NCBI GenBank assembly: GCA_004431415.1
Contig: QPMI01000545.1
Coordinates: 124,001 to 188,000, forward strand
Length of the DNA stretch: 64,000 nt
Origin: Cyanophora paradoxa
Lineage: Eukaryota > Glaucocystophyceae > Cyanophorales > Cyanophoraceae
Direction: 5' to 3'
Part shown: positions 53,707 through 64,000 of the stretch, piece after piece
Numbering within the stretch: the first letter of the stretch is position 1
Layout: each line of letters starts with the position of its first letter
The notes under the pieces: generated by a model
The model's database searches: none
Seen by the model: the letters and a program-made list of their open reading frames with translations, nothing else
Told to the model about the DNA's origin: nothing
Made by a program: the position numbers and the translations under genes

Positions 53707-56700
53707 TGCGCCGGCCCGACGCCCCCGCAGGTACGCCCGGCCGTACGTGGCGGCGGCGGCGGGCCCGTGCCCCTGCCTGTTTGAGGCCGTCCTCTTCGTC
53801 CCCTGGGGCTCCAGCGTCTCCGTCTACCTCGTGGACGACGACGAGTACGCGAGCCTCTTCCGCGGCGGCGCGGCGGAGGCGGCGGCGGCCGAGGCCGGCG
53901 AGACGTACCTGCCGGAGCCGGACAACGACGACCTCGTGCTCGCGGCGCGCGTCTTCGAGACGCCCGTCGCGCCCGCCGCCACCGTCGGGCGCTTCGGCTC
54001 GTACGTCTCGGGCCCGCGGCTCGCGCCGGCCCGCGACGGGGCCCGCTTCTTCTTCGTCGCCAAGCCCTCCCCGGGCTTCGAGCGCGCCACGCCCCGCCCG
54101 CCCGCACGCCCGCCCGGCCGACCGCCGCCGCTGACGCCCCCGCGCGCACGCAGCATCGCGGCCATCCAAGTGGCCGTGCAGATCCGCCCCGTCCGTGCGC
54201 ACCGCCCCTCGCCCCGCCGCCGCCGCCCCTCGCCCCGCCGCCCCCCCACGCCCCGCGCAGTCTCCCTGCGCGTGCCCGCGCTCGAGGGACCCCCTGTACC
54301 CCTGCCGCCCGGCCTGGGCCCCGCCGAGCTCTGTCCCTGCACCGCGTACTACGACTGCGGCCCCTCGGCCGGCCCCTGCCCCTTCTCCGTGGCGCCCCGG
54401 GGGCGGGCGGACGAGCCTCTCGAGCGGCCGGGGGCCGCGCTCTTCCTCTCCGGCGCCCCATCCGGCTCCCGCCCCGCCCTCCTCGCAACCCACCTGCCGG
54501 GATCCGAACCCTGCGCCCCCGAGATCGACCTCCGCGCCGCCCTCCTCGGCACCCGTGCGATCCGTACCCCTCCCCCGCCCCTCCCGCTACCCCCGCCCGA
54601 CGCCGCCCCGGCAGGCCCCGGCGTGGTCCTGGCGCCCACGCAGGTGCCCACGGGGGGCGGGATCCTGGCCCTCTACGGGGCCGGCTTCGGACGGGACGTA
54701 GAAGCGCTGGAGGCCGTCCTCGTCCTCCCGCAGCGCGGGGCGGACCCGGAGCCCCTCGCCCTGCGCGACGACGACCCGCGCGCCCTCCTCGACGCCGCCG
54801 TCGCGCTCGAGTGCCGCGAGACGTTCTTCGTGCCGGACCAGGCCGGCGTGGCCTGCACCGCCCCGCCGGGCGCCGGCTCGGCCGCCGGCGTCGCGCTGCT
54901 CTTCAGGGGCCGCCCGCCCGTCCTCGGGGCCTTCTCCTACGAGCGTGCGCGCCCTCCCTCCCCCCCCCCCGCCCTCCCTTCTCGCCCCGCCTGACCTCGC
55001 GCAGCGCCGCGGGTGGACTCCGTGAGCGAGGCGCCGGAGGCGGGCGGGGAGGTCGTCCTCGCCGGCGCCAACTTTGGCCCGCGCGGCACGCCCGTACAGG
55101 TCCTCACGCCCCCCCGCCCCGCCCCGCCTGGGTTTGATCTTACGGCGGGGCCGCAGGTGCGGGTGGGCGGCCTGCTCTGCGAGGGCGCCCGCGTCTCGAG
55201 GCCGCACGTCGAGATCCGCTGCACGGCCCCGCCCGGCCACGGCGCCCGCCTGCCCCTCATCCTCCAGGGTACGCCATTCATCGCGCCCCCGCGCTCTTTC
55301 CTTGGAGCGGGAGTGACGTGCGCTTTCGCCGCAGTGTCGGACCAGCACGTGACCCTCCCCGTCGGATTCTCGTACTCCCCCCACCCGATCCCGGAGGGGC
55401 CCGGCCCGCCCGCCTCGGCCCGCTTCGCCGCGGCGTCCACCTGCGACCCCGAGCCGCCCCCCTTCGCCCGCTTCCTCGCCTCCCTCGAGGGGTACGACCC
55501 CTCCCCCCCCCCGCTTTCGGCGCAGCCGTGACGGGCCGCAGCTGGCGGACGCTCGTGGTCGGCTGCGCCGACTCGGCGCCCCTCGCGTGGGCGGCCCTCT
55601 CGCCCTCGCTGGCCTACCTGCCCCGCCGGGCCCTCCCCGGCGACCTCGCCCGCGCCCTCTCCGAGGAGGCCGCCCCCGCCTCCGACCCGCGCTGGGCCGC
55701 CGTCGCCGCCGCCCTCGCCCTCGCCCAGGGCGCCGACTGGCTCCTCGCCGTCGACCTCGCCTCCGCCGGCCCGGGGCCCTTCCGGCCCCCCGTCGTCCTC
55801 GACCTCCACCGCCCCGCTCCCCGCCTCGCGCCCCTCCCCGCGCCCGCCCCCTGGCACGGCCTCGCCCGCCCCCCGCCGCCTGCCTCCCGCGCCCCGCGGG
55901 GGCCCCCCGGCGACTTCGTTCGCCTCCTCGACCCCTCCTCCGACGCCCTCCCCGCCGCCCTCCAGGTGGACGCCCCTTGCGCCTGCGACGACTCCGCGGA
56001 GAGCGACCCCGACGCCGAGTCGGCCGCGGGCGCCCCGCGCTCCTTCTTCCCGGCGGCCCTCGCCGGCCCCGCCTTCCTCCCCGACGCCCGCCCCGCCGCC
56101 CTCCTCGTCCACCGCGCCGCCGCCTCCGGCCTCCTCTGGCCCTCCGCCGAGCCCTCGGCGCCCCGCTGGCGCGCCCTACGCTCCGCCTGGCTCCAGCGCC
56201 TCGCCCACGCCGCCGGCCTCCGCACCCTCCTCCGCCCCTGCTCCGCCTCCCCCTTCCCGCCCCACGCCCTCAACGCCTCCTCCTCCTCCTCCTCTGATTT
56301 GGACGCCGCGGACCGGCTCCACGCGCGCCTCATCGCCAACAAAGCCCTCTCGGACGGGGCCGACGCGCTGGACGCGGCGGGCTGGGCCCTCGCCCTCCTC
56401 GCGAGGGACGGCCTCGCGCACCGCTCCGCCCCGCGCCTCTGGCGCGCATGGGCCGCCGACCTCAGGCGGGGCGGCCTCGCCCCGCCCCCGCTCCGCCCCG
56501 AGCTCGAGGCCCCGCCGGCCCCGCCCGACCGCCCCCCGGCCGTCAGCTTCGTCGCCGCCACCCGCAACGACGGCTACGGCGGCGGCCTCCGCCGCCGCTT
56601 CCAGGCGCACACATCCTCCCCCTTCCCTTCCCTTTGCTCCGCTCTAATTTAAAGCCTCGCGCACAGGTGATGTTGAAGTCGCTGGCCGGGATCGCGGAGC

Positions 56701-59019
56701 GCTGGCGGCTCGACGCGGAGCTCGTCGTCGTCGAGTGGAACCCGCCGCCGGCCGCCCCGCCCCTCCACCGCTCCGCCCTCTGGCCCGCCACGCCCCGCCT
56801 CCGCACCCGCGTGCGCACCATGCCTCGACCGCCCGATCCGCGAGCCCCCTTCTCTGAGGACTGACCGCGGGCAGATCGTCACGGTACCCCCCGACCTGCA
56901 CGCCCGGCTGGCCCTCCAGTGGGCCTCCATCAACCAGGCGCCCCCACCCTCCCACCCCCCCTCTCCTTCTTGTACCCCTCCCGCTCACCCCCCCCTCTCG
57001 CAGAGCGACGGGGAGGAGGCGGGGAGGGAGGCGGCCGCCGTCGCCTCGAAGAACCCCGTGTCCGCCCCTGGCCCCCGCCCCGCCCCGCCCCGCCCGCGCC
57101 AGCTAGAGACCCCTAGAGCGTCGTCCTCTGTCCTTCTAGAGCGTACCGCCCGTCTTTCGCGCGGCGAAGGCTGAGCCCCCCCCCCCCCCTCCCCAGGTAC
57201 GAGTGGATCGCGAAGAACGCCGGCGTGCGGCGCGCCGCGGGGGACTACGTCCTCGTCTTCAACGCGCGTGCCTTTCCCCAACGAATCCTCTAGCAGATCT
57301 TCCAGCTTTGTTCTAGTAGACCTCCTGCCGCCGCCGCCCTAGGCCCCTCGTCCTCCTCCTCCTCATCCTCTTCCTCCTCGGGCCTATCGAGCTCCATCTC
57401 CCGCCTCGTCTCGAGCTCCCGGTTGCCCCCTACTGAGGGCAGGGCGCGGCAGGTGGACGACGCGGTCTCGGACGCCGTCGGGCGCCTCCTCGGCACCGCC
57501 CGCGGGCAGGAAGGTGCGATCCCATCCCGATCCGCTCGAGCTTCTTACTCTCGTCAACGTCCTCTAAGGGCGTCGCGCAGGGCCGCTGGAGCCGCTGGCG
57601 GCGGGGGAGGCCCCGGGGGAGGACGACGCGCTCCGCCCGGGGCGCTTCTACCTCGCCCGCCGGTCCGAGCCCCCCCAGCCCCGCCCTCTTTCCTCTCAGC
57701 GTTACCCTGCTCCTCTCCTCGCCCCTTGCTCCTTTCTCTTAGCCTCCTCGCGGCAGGTACCACCTGGATCCGCTGCCGGCGGGGCTGGCGTGGGGCGAGC
57801 TGCAGGCGCGGATGCGGCGCGAGTCGGCGACGGGCATCTTCTACCAGGAGATGGACTTCGAGCGGTGCCGCCGCGCCCCGTCCACAGCCGACAGAGATCG
57901 CCGAAGCGGCCACGCCGCCGCCCGCTTCCCCGCCTCATTTGCGGGGCGCAGGGGGTTCCTGGACACGCTCAGGCACCTCCGCGACGCGAACGTCTCCGCG
58001 TGCGCTGCGCCCCGCCCCGCCCCGCCCCTCAGCTGAGCGCGCTGCAGGCGGGCGGTGGCGGCGCGGAAGCGGCCCCGCTCCATGCAGGAGGTGCTGCACG
58101 CGCTCTCCGCAGACACTGCCCCCGCCCCCCGCCCCGCGCCTCCTCCCCGCCGACCCTCCTCGCCCCCCCTCCCCAGGTGCTGACGGACGGCCCCGGGGAC
58201 TTTTTCCTCATGCACCGCGACGACTGGCACGCGTGCGCCTCCATCGATATCCTCCACCCCTCCTTCCCTTCCCTTCCGAAAGCCTCGGGCAGGACGCGGG
58301 GGTTCCGGGAGGTCCCGACATACTGCTGCATGGACCACGAGCTCGTCAGCAAGGCGCGCCACTCTCTCACGCGGCCCCCTCTCTTCTTTCCCCTTCAACC
58401 CCAATCTGAAGCTTCCCCCACTCGCGCCCCGCCCCGGCAGGCCCTGGCGATGGGCCTGCAGTACGTGCAGCTCCTCCCCCCCTACGCCGGTGCCCGCCCC
58501 GTGCCATCGAGGCCCGCGCGTGCCGCCTGCGCCGCCCAGTCTATTATCCATGCTTATAGATAGACGCCCGCCCCCCGCCTTAAGTATTCGTGTCTTATCT
58601 TATCGGACCGAACCCCGCTGTAATCTCATCGAACCCCGCCCGCGGCAGTCTTCCACGCGAACCACGAGCGGGAGTACCTCGCCCGCAAGACCCTCGGTCC
58701 GCCCCGCCCCGCCCCGCTCCGCCCCGCCCCGCTCGCGCCCCCGCGCCGCTCCCGCCCCGCCCCCACCCCGCCGGAGCTCGGAGCCCGGAGCTCGGAAGAA
58801 GCTCTGAGCGCCACGCCTCTGGAAAAAAACCACTGCTTCCCGTCTCTGGATCTGGATCTAGCGCGTTACCCCGCTTACGCTTTCGGGGCAGCGGTGGACG
58901 TGCGGGAGCAGGACGCGGCGGTGCGCTCCGGGGTGCCCCTCCACCAGAACGGGCCCGCCTGGGGCCTCGCCGGCGAGCGCGGGCTGCGCGAGGCCGAGCT
59001 CCCGGGGCCCCTGTATTGA
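53529..59019 (+). CDS. Secreted/Golgi IPT/TIG plus glycosyltransferase-like protein
   Basis: The N-terminus is signal-like (ARAAIALLARLALLAAACG). A first region follows (EAVLFVPWGSSVSVYLVDDD, CPCTAYYDCG). Two IPT/TIG-type immunoglobulin-like domains come next: GVVLAPTQVPTGGGILALYG with FGRDVEALEAVLVL, and PRVDSVSEAPEAGGEVVLAG joined to VRVGGLLCEGARVSRPHVEI and RCTAPPGHGARLP. After a long Ala/Pro-rich helical region comes a nucleotide-sugar-transferase-like module: VSFVAATRNDGYGG, MLKSLAGIAERWRLDAELVV, VEWNPPP, RIVTVPPDLHARL, YEWIAKNAGVRRAAGDYVLV, FNA, LTDGPGDFFLMHRDDW, YCCMDHELVSK, FHANHEREYLARK and LHQNGPAWGL. The family pattern is VVEWNPP...IAKNxGxRRAxGxYVLxxNaD. The stop is at 59017-59019. 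It probably modifies glycans in the secretory pathway; donor and acceptor are unknown. Several introns near 57100-58900 are only approximately placed. Confidence 0.72.
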
Positions 59020-59607
59020 TGTCTTAGCTTATTTCCAGCAACATTTATTGAGAGCTGTGTTTGTTTGTCACCGCTTAATTAATATAAGCGTATGCTAAGA
59101 GGAGGGGAGAGGGGCGTATGTGAAGGGTGTGCGTGCGCATGCGCAGTTGCGCGCACGGAAACTGCTCGCGAGGTCAAACACGTCCTGTGCTATACGGTAT
59201 CTAGAAAGATTCCTTACCTTTATTGATTTCTTAGCTTATTTAACAGTAACATTAATTGAGAGCTGTGTTTTCTTGTCACCGGTACCGCTTTATTCGATGC
59301 TTTGTTTGATCGCAATTGCAAGTAGATCTAGATGCCCAAGGGGAGCTTCGGAGGGGGAGCAGAAGCAAGGGGAGGAAGGGGGGAGGGAGGGGGAGGGGAA
59401 GAAGAAGAAGAAGAGGCAAGGGTATGGCGGGGGGGGGGAGGGAGGGGAGGCCTAGCGGAAGGGGGGGGATGGGGGGGGGGGATGCAACGAAGCTCGACAC
59501 TGCCCAATCAGATCAGCGGCTGATCTACGCAAGCGTTGAGTCACTGTACATGCATATGTTTTTGTAAGAAACACCATACTGGCTGGCGCCGCTCTAATTA
59601 TAAATTT
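59020..59607. other. Tail-to-tail intergenic region with purine-rich tract
   Basis: Between the stops of two convergent genes. It includes a G/A-rich tract (59338-59480, [22 protein letters not shown]) and a repeated ttgattt/cttagcttattt...aacattaattgagagctgtg segment (near 59023-59062 and 59219-59265). No gene seen. Confidence 0.5.
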
Positions 59608-62154
59608 TCAACACTTTTGATCCGTCTGAAAAATTCGCTGAGTTTGCCGGTGGGCCAGCGATACTTGTATTCCGTGATTGGCGAATTCAGAAGCTACTTC
59701 ATCTCGGACTGTAGCTGCGAGAGATGTAATATATTAATTGAAGTACGAATAAGCGCAAGCTGAACTGGATGTCGACCGAAAACTAAACACTCACCATCGT
59801 CAGAGGCGAGAAGGCTGCAGATCTCGCTCCAGACCGGCTCAAAAACAACACCCTTGTGGTCCTTGTTTAGAGCTTGCGCAAGGTGATCTTTGCGCCGAAC
59901 TCGCAAAGATGCGCCTAGGTAATAGGTGGAGCCAACCAATGCAAAAAGTGCGAAAAGTTCCATCAGAACGAGCCAAGTAAGATTAGCGGCTGTCACGTAT
60001 GTCTCGTTCACAATAAGCGTTTCTTCTATGATAGGAACGCCATTAGCTGTGCAACCGGGAGGCCTGACAGGCCAGTTAGGCGCGGTTTATACATGTACAT
60101 TATACATGGTTTTTATCCACGGCATGTACACGTACTCTTTGAGGGATTGCTCGATGTTGTACTTGTGTCGAGAGTCAGCGATCATCCACGCCGCCAAGAA
60201 ACCGAGATATACACTTATCGTGACAGCTGATTGCTGCGTGCGTATTGTTTGCGAGACATATCATGATAAAGCATCGAGATTCGAGAGTGACTTGCAAGCA
60301 CTCGCGTTTACGTGCCTTGACTCTGATCGCTTTGAACTCTCGTGATTTTCTGTTCGTCCAAGCGTGTTTCCAATCTCCAAGCAAGTTCCTCCGGAACTTC
60401 GCGTCCTTTCCATCTGTCAATCTGCTCAATGGCGCATTTCGTCATGATCAGTGGTCAGTTGGGGAGATTTTTGCGCACGATCACAATATTCAAACTAATA
60501 ATAATTCAGTTTGTGAATTCGCACCGATACTCGTAACATCGGACGAGAAAGAGACCAATCGAAATAGCAATTGTGACAATGCTTTTACCCACGTCTTTGT
60601 GGTCTATTAGCGTAAGACTCGCTAGACTCGTCGCAGAAAGTACTTGGTCTGATGTATTCTGCCAAGGCGCACGAGAGGTGTATGCGCCGAGATCGACATG
60701 TACGTCGCAAACTCCCTCTGTCGCTTCTTTGGACACGGTCGCGGGAATCCATTTACCATTTGCTCCTTGCGAGTATACATATGAGATCTAGATCGATATA
60801 GTGTTCAAAAACAGATCACCGTCACTGTTCTTGCGGTAGTTGTTTTGGCGAATGCTGTTGTATTCCCGATCTCTTGGCAGGAGAACTAAATGTATGCCTG
60901 CGTCCGCCAGCTCTTTTTCGACAGCCTTGCTGGTTTCCTCAGAGTCAACAAGAAGATCCGCGATCTCCATTATATAATATCGAGTTACAAGCCGTTCGGC
61001 TTCGCGCTGCTTCTGAGAGCGCTCGCTTGAGGTCGTCTTTGTATCAAAGGGCACGAATCGCGATCGGATGCAGCGTTCACTTTGCCAAATTGCAAAAATC
61101 AAGGCAAAAAGGCCGAATTGATCAACAAACTGTGAGCGTCGAGCATGCACGTGCACAAGGTGAGCTTAATTATAATAATAAGCACCACAGTGCAGAAGAT
61201 TGCGAACCGCAAGAAACAGAAGAGTCTTTGTCGCGTTGTTGTATTTGTCTTGTTCATCAGCAGGGTTTGAGTCCGGGTTGCCCTAGGTGCGCGCCGGGCT
61301 CAGGCTTAAGACTCTGAGACTGACGCACGCAGAAGGTTAAAGATTTGAAGGGGGTGCCCTTACCCACTGACTCGGACTTGGCGGTACCTGGAATTCCCAA
61401 GCCGCATCCATGAGCAAAAAAAACGTACCCAGCACAACAGCGATAAGAAACCGCCTGAAGTACTTGCGCATACTTGTCTTTTGAGTAAGAGCCGCAAGGT
61501 GAGAGCCACCATATGCATGCGATCCTGTGACCACTTTCTTACGCTTGACATCTTCCGAAGAAAACTGGTCCATGAGCACGTTGCGGATGCCTAGATACGC
61601 GAGCGCAATCACAATGTAGACCATGCTTGGATAGGCAGCTGCACACGCGCGCGCATGCGCATTCATCAGAAAGCCCGGCGCCGGCCACGAATCGGCCTCG
61701 AAGCCCGGCATGAAAATATGTAGCACCTGAATAACTGATGAACGTTAAGCTTGCCGTACAGGTACTTTTAAGCAGCTCATCAAGAAACTCAACACGAAAG
61801 CGACAATTGAAATAGGCGTCGACATTAAACTCCAGATCTCCCACATGCTCTGCTGCTGGATCGTACCCATCGGCATCCTTGGCACCGCCTTCGACCGCGC
61901 TCGCATTCGAAACTAGCGCTGTAGATGTAGCACCGGTACTGGTACCAAAAACGCCGGCGTCGACCGCAGGCTCTACATCGCCATGGAAGCCGGCGCCTTC
62001 ACCTGCACACGCACCGTGGTATATATGCGTGTGCTCTGTAACGGCTGCAACCGCATGCGCACTGGGGGCGCGCACCTTTCGCACTGACATGTTCGATGTC
62101 ATGTACTTTAGCATTGATGATTTCGACAGAAATGTCTTCAGTTTGCGTGGCCAT
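59608..62154 (-). CDS. Multipass membrane protein with internally repeated cytosolic motif
   Basis: The family was not recognised. Start MATQTEDISVEIINAKVHDI at 62154; a GTGCGC...GTGCAG intron then restores frame into GEGAGFHGDVEPAVDAG. Membrane-like stretches: YPSMVYIVIALAYLGI, FLIAVVLGTFFLLMDAAW, FLRFAIFCTV joined to FVDQFGLFALIFAIW, VTISVYLGFLAAWMIA and LTWLVLMELFALFALVGS. Two loops are alike: MEIADLLVDSEETSKAVEKE with LADAGIHLVLLPRD, and WSEICSLLASDDATVRDEVA with SEFANHGIQVSLAHRQ. Both follow a membrane pair and a charged segment. This implies an internal duplication of a (TM-TM-cytosolic alpha/beta) unit, as in some channels or transporters. N-glycosylation sequons (NETY, NLTW) and a Cys-containing segment suggest extracytosolic loops. 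The base composition is clearly less GC-rich than that of the neighbours. The stop is at 59608-59610. Confidence 0.6.
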
Positions 62155-62210
62155 CTCTGAGTAGCTCCCGCCTGCCTGCCAGTGCTTACTACGTATGTGC
62201 TCAGCGGCTG

Positions 62211-62219
62211 CTTATATAA
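62211..62219 (-). promoter_or_regulatory. Possible TATA box of the membrane protein gene
   Basis: tttatataag on the minus strand, about 60 bp upstream of the ATG at 62154. The spacing suits a TSS about 30 bp further on. Confidence 0.4.
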
Positions 62220-62576
62220 AGAACCGCCCAACTGCTGCACCTGTGCACTGCCAGCGCACTGCGGCCACGCGCGCTGCGGCCAGCTGCCGTACGGAAAGTT
62301 GTTCGAATTCTGGGCTGCCAGCTGCAGCCTGCAGGCTGCGATTCCGCGAGCACAGTCTATACACGGTATTATCGATTCCGCGAGCACAGGTAGCACTGCA
62401 GTCCGACGGTCGGCACTGCTGAGTCAGTGGATTCAGTGCTGACTCGGCCCGGCGGCGGGCCGGCGCCAAGCCGGCGGCAGGCTACCGCCCAGCAGCCTAC
62501 CGGTAGTAGTCCGGTACCGTAGAACGTGTACGGTGTACGGCAGCAGGCGTCGACTCCTCCGACTCCTCCGAGCGAC

Positions 62577-62759
62577 GAATTCGAATCGCCGACGATTCGA
62601 ATTAAGCTTCTGCGAAGCTTCGAAGGAATTCGAATTCTAAACAAATTATGTAAGCTTTAAGGTTTCTGCGAAGCTTCGAAGGAATTCGAGTCGAGGGCCT
62701 CCCGCGGCGGCGCGGCCTCGAGGCTTCTGCGCCGATGAATTCGAATCGCCGATGATTCG
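62577..62759. repeat. Interleaved direct repeats with EcoRI/TaqI-like palindromes
   Basis: A 26-bp sequence beginning ttctgcgaagcttcgaagg occurs at 62608-62633 and 62664-62689. A 23-bp sequence beginning gaattcgaatcgccga occurs at 62577-62599 and 62737-62759 with one difference. The units are themselves partly palindromic (gaagcttc, gaattc, ttcgaa). Confidence 0.8.
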
Positions 62760-62991
62760 GAAGCCTCCGACCAGGGTACAGGTTACAAATCGAATTATTG
62801 AATTCAATGATTACCAATCGAAAGAGCCGGTCACCTGAACCCGCTTTTTTTCCGTTGTCAAGTCGGAGTCTGTCAGACTGCTAAGTCAGCAGAGCTAACA
62901 GGCTAGTACTACGGTAACAGCTGCAGTGAGCTAACAGTACTGCTAACTTTGCTAATTATATATTAATTATAAGTTGACTGCTAACGCGCAC

Positions 62992-63032
62992 GTGCCACGG
63001 TGCACCGCGGTCGCCGCGGTGCACCGTGGCAC
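62992..63032. repeat. Perfect 19-bp inverted repeat with 3-nt loop
   Basis: Arms gtgccacggtgcaccgcgg (62992-63010) and its exact reverse complement (63014-63032) are separated by tcg. Each arm also contains ggtgcacc, an 8-bp palindrome. Confidence 0.9.
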
Positions 63033-63315
63033 TGGCCGGCGGCCAAGCCGGCTAGCTAGCCGGCCAATTTGGGCGGGGGGCGCCTGGGCTAGGCAGCCGA
63101 AACCCCGGCTTGCCAGCCCAGGGGTTTTGCTGGTTTTCCCCGGCTTGTCAGCCAAGTCAGCAAGCCCGGGGCTCGCAATCGAGCCGGCGAACGAAGCATA
63201 GGTGAAGTTAGCGCGAGCTGCACCAAGCCAGACCGAGCCGCGCTGGCCACCGGTACCATATTAACTGGCAAGCCGCTGGCAAGCCAGCCGAAATTTTGGA
63301 GCCGCCAAGCCGCTA

Positions 63316-63369
63316 GGGCCAGCCCCGGTGCAAGCTTTCGGAATTTTGGGCCAGCCCCGGTGCAAGCTT
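63316..63369. repeat. 22-bp direct repeat
   Basis: gggccagccccggtgcaagc followed by tt occurs at 63316-63337 and 63348-63369, separated by 10 bp. Confidence 0.85.
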
Positions 63370-63610
63370 CTAGACCCGCCGGCCAGTGCCCTACCGCGGC
63401 GTACCGGTACCGTCGGTACGTCGCGTAGGCGGCTAGTAGCCTCCTACTGCCAGGCAGTGCCAGCTAGCGCTGGCAGCCTGGCACTGCCTGGCAGGCTACC
63501 TGGCCCAGTGGTACGGTACTTAATTACGGCGCTTAATTAATTACCGGCAGGCTGGCAGTACACGGTATATGGGCCACCGACGGCCCACCGTATGGCTACC
63601 GTGTAATCAG

Positions 63611-63677
63611 AATACTACCTTACCCCGTGGTCCCCGTATCAATACTACCTTACCCCGTATCTTACTACCTTACCCCG
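63611..63677. repeat. Tandem actaccttacccc repeat
   Basis: Three spaced copies of tactaccttaccccg within 67 bp, followed by a partial copy (aactaccccgta). Confidence 0.8.
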
Positions 63678-64000
63678 GCAGGCTTAATTAACTACCCCGT
63701 ACCAAGACATTATATTATACGTGTACTGTGCTATACTACTACTATATATATAGTCTACTACTATTCCCTAGAATCCCTAATACCGGTTTTGCGTAGTACC
63801 AGTACACGTTCGCCGTACCGTAGTACGGTACCTAATCGACGTCTCGTCGCCGTGGACGTCCGGTCGTCGGTAGACCCGGCCCTCAAACGGTCAGCGTCGG
63901 CCACCCGGGCCATGCATATGGCCAGGCGCCGCGGCGCCGGCCGAAAATTTCTAAATCAGCTTCAGTTAACCGGAGCCCACTCAAATTCGTAATCAGCTTC

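Larger units (their letters stand above)
62155..64000. other. Repeat-rich intergenic DNA, no gene seen
   Basis: Upstream of the membrane protein gene and to the window end. Dense short direct and inverted repeats (listed separately), many gaattcgaattc, ttaattaa, gccggc and ggtaccggtac palindromes. Short ORFs only, with no recognisable protein. Confidence 0.6.

Noticed and set aside
1-64000. CRISPR arrays, bacterial operons, ribosome-binding sites, IS elements
   Set aside because: The window is spliced eukaryotic nuclear DNA; no spaced identical repeats, transposase or Shine-Dalgarno-led gene series is present.

Overview
The window is nuclear DNA from an intron-rich, very GC-rich eukaryote. 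Genes are broken into short exons by introns mostly of 40-200 bp. Intergenic stretches are visibly lower in GC and full of short palindromes and repeats. Organism: a roughly 110-bp AT-rich insert inside one intron (28955-29065) reads without stops as part of a phycobilisome linker domain of the plastid-encoded ApcE type. That points to an alga with a phycobilisome-bearing plastid, meaning a glaucophyte or a red alga. A glaucophyte such as Cyanophora (GC-rich nuclear genome, many introns, flagellate) fits best, but this is inference.

Layout, left to right. 1-7809 (-): a soluble (ADCY10-like) adenylyl cyclase that runs off the left edge, with a long repeat-bearing insertion inside its NTPase. 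8855-9816 (-): a small protein with a His/Gly-rich metal-binding-like tail. 10314-12004 (-): a phosphatidylinositol transfer protein. 12277-12733 (+): a small UPF0390/C19orf53-like basic protein. 13579-13983 (-): a doubtful ORF. 14656-17119 (-): an ABC-H type ATPase, divergent by about 110 bp from 17231-27717 (+), the proteasome adaptor ECM29. 28666-32119 (+): a cysteine-rich repeat protein. 32714-37495 (+): a tandem PPC-like beta-sandwich protein with a long disordered tail. 37795-42481 (+): organellar polynucleotide phosphorylase. 42744-46791 (-): a large alpha-helical solenoid-like protein. 47014-47295 (+): a truncated duplicate of the 5' end of the gene at 53529. 48099-49413 (-): a short-chain dehydrogenase. 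51189-52660 (-): an unrecognised protein. 53529-59019 (+): a secreted or Golgi IPT/TIG plus glycosyltransferase-like protein. 59608-62154 (-): a lower-GC multipass membrane protein with an internally repeated cytosolic motif. 62155-64000: repeats.

The genes do not form one pathway; most look like ordinary single-copy eukaryotic genes. Three things stand out. A large share of introns are GC-AG, and their donors do not resemble GTRAGT. A ~90-104 bp element occurs in three introns of two genes, always in the sense orientation; it has box C/D-like motifs and two segments complementary to adjacent stretches of conserved 18S rRNA, so I think it is a snoRNA. The adenylyl cyclase carries a WA-x-L repeat array between Walker A and Walker B. 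Exon joins were made by eye from reading frame and homology, so the CDS spans below are gene extents from start to stop and include introns.
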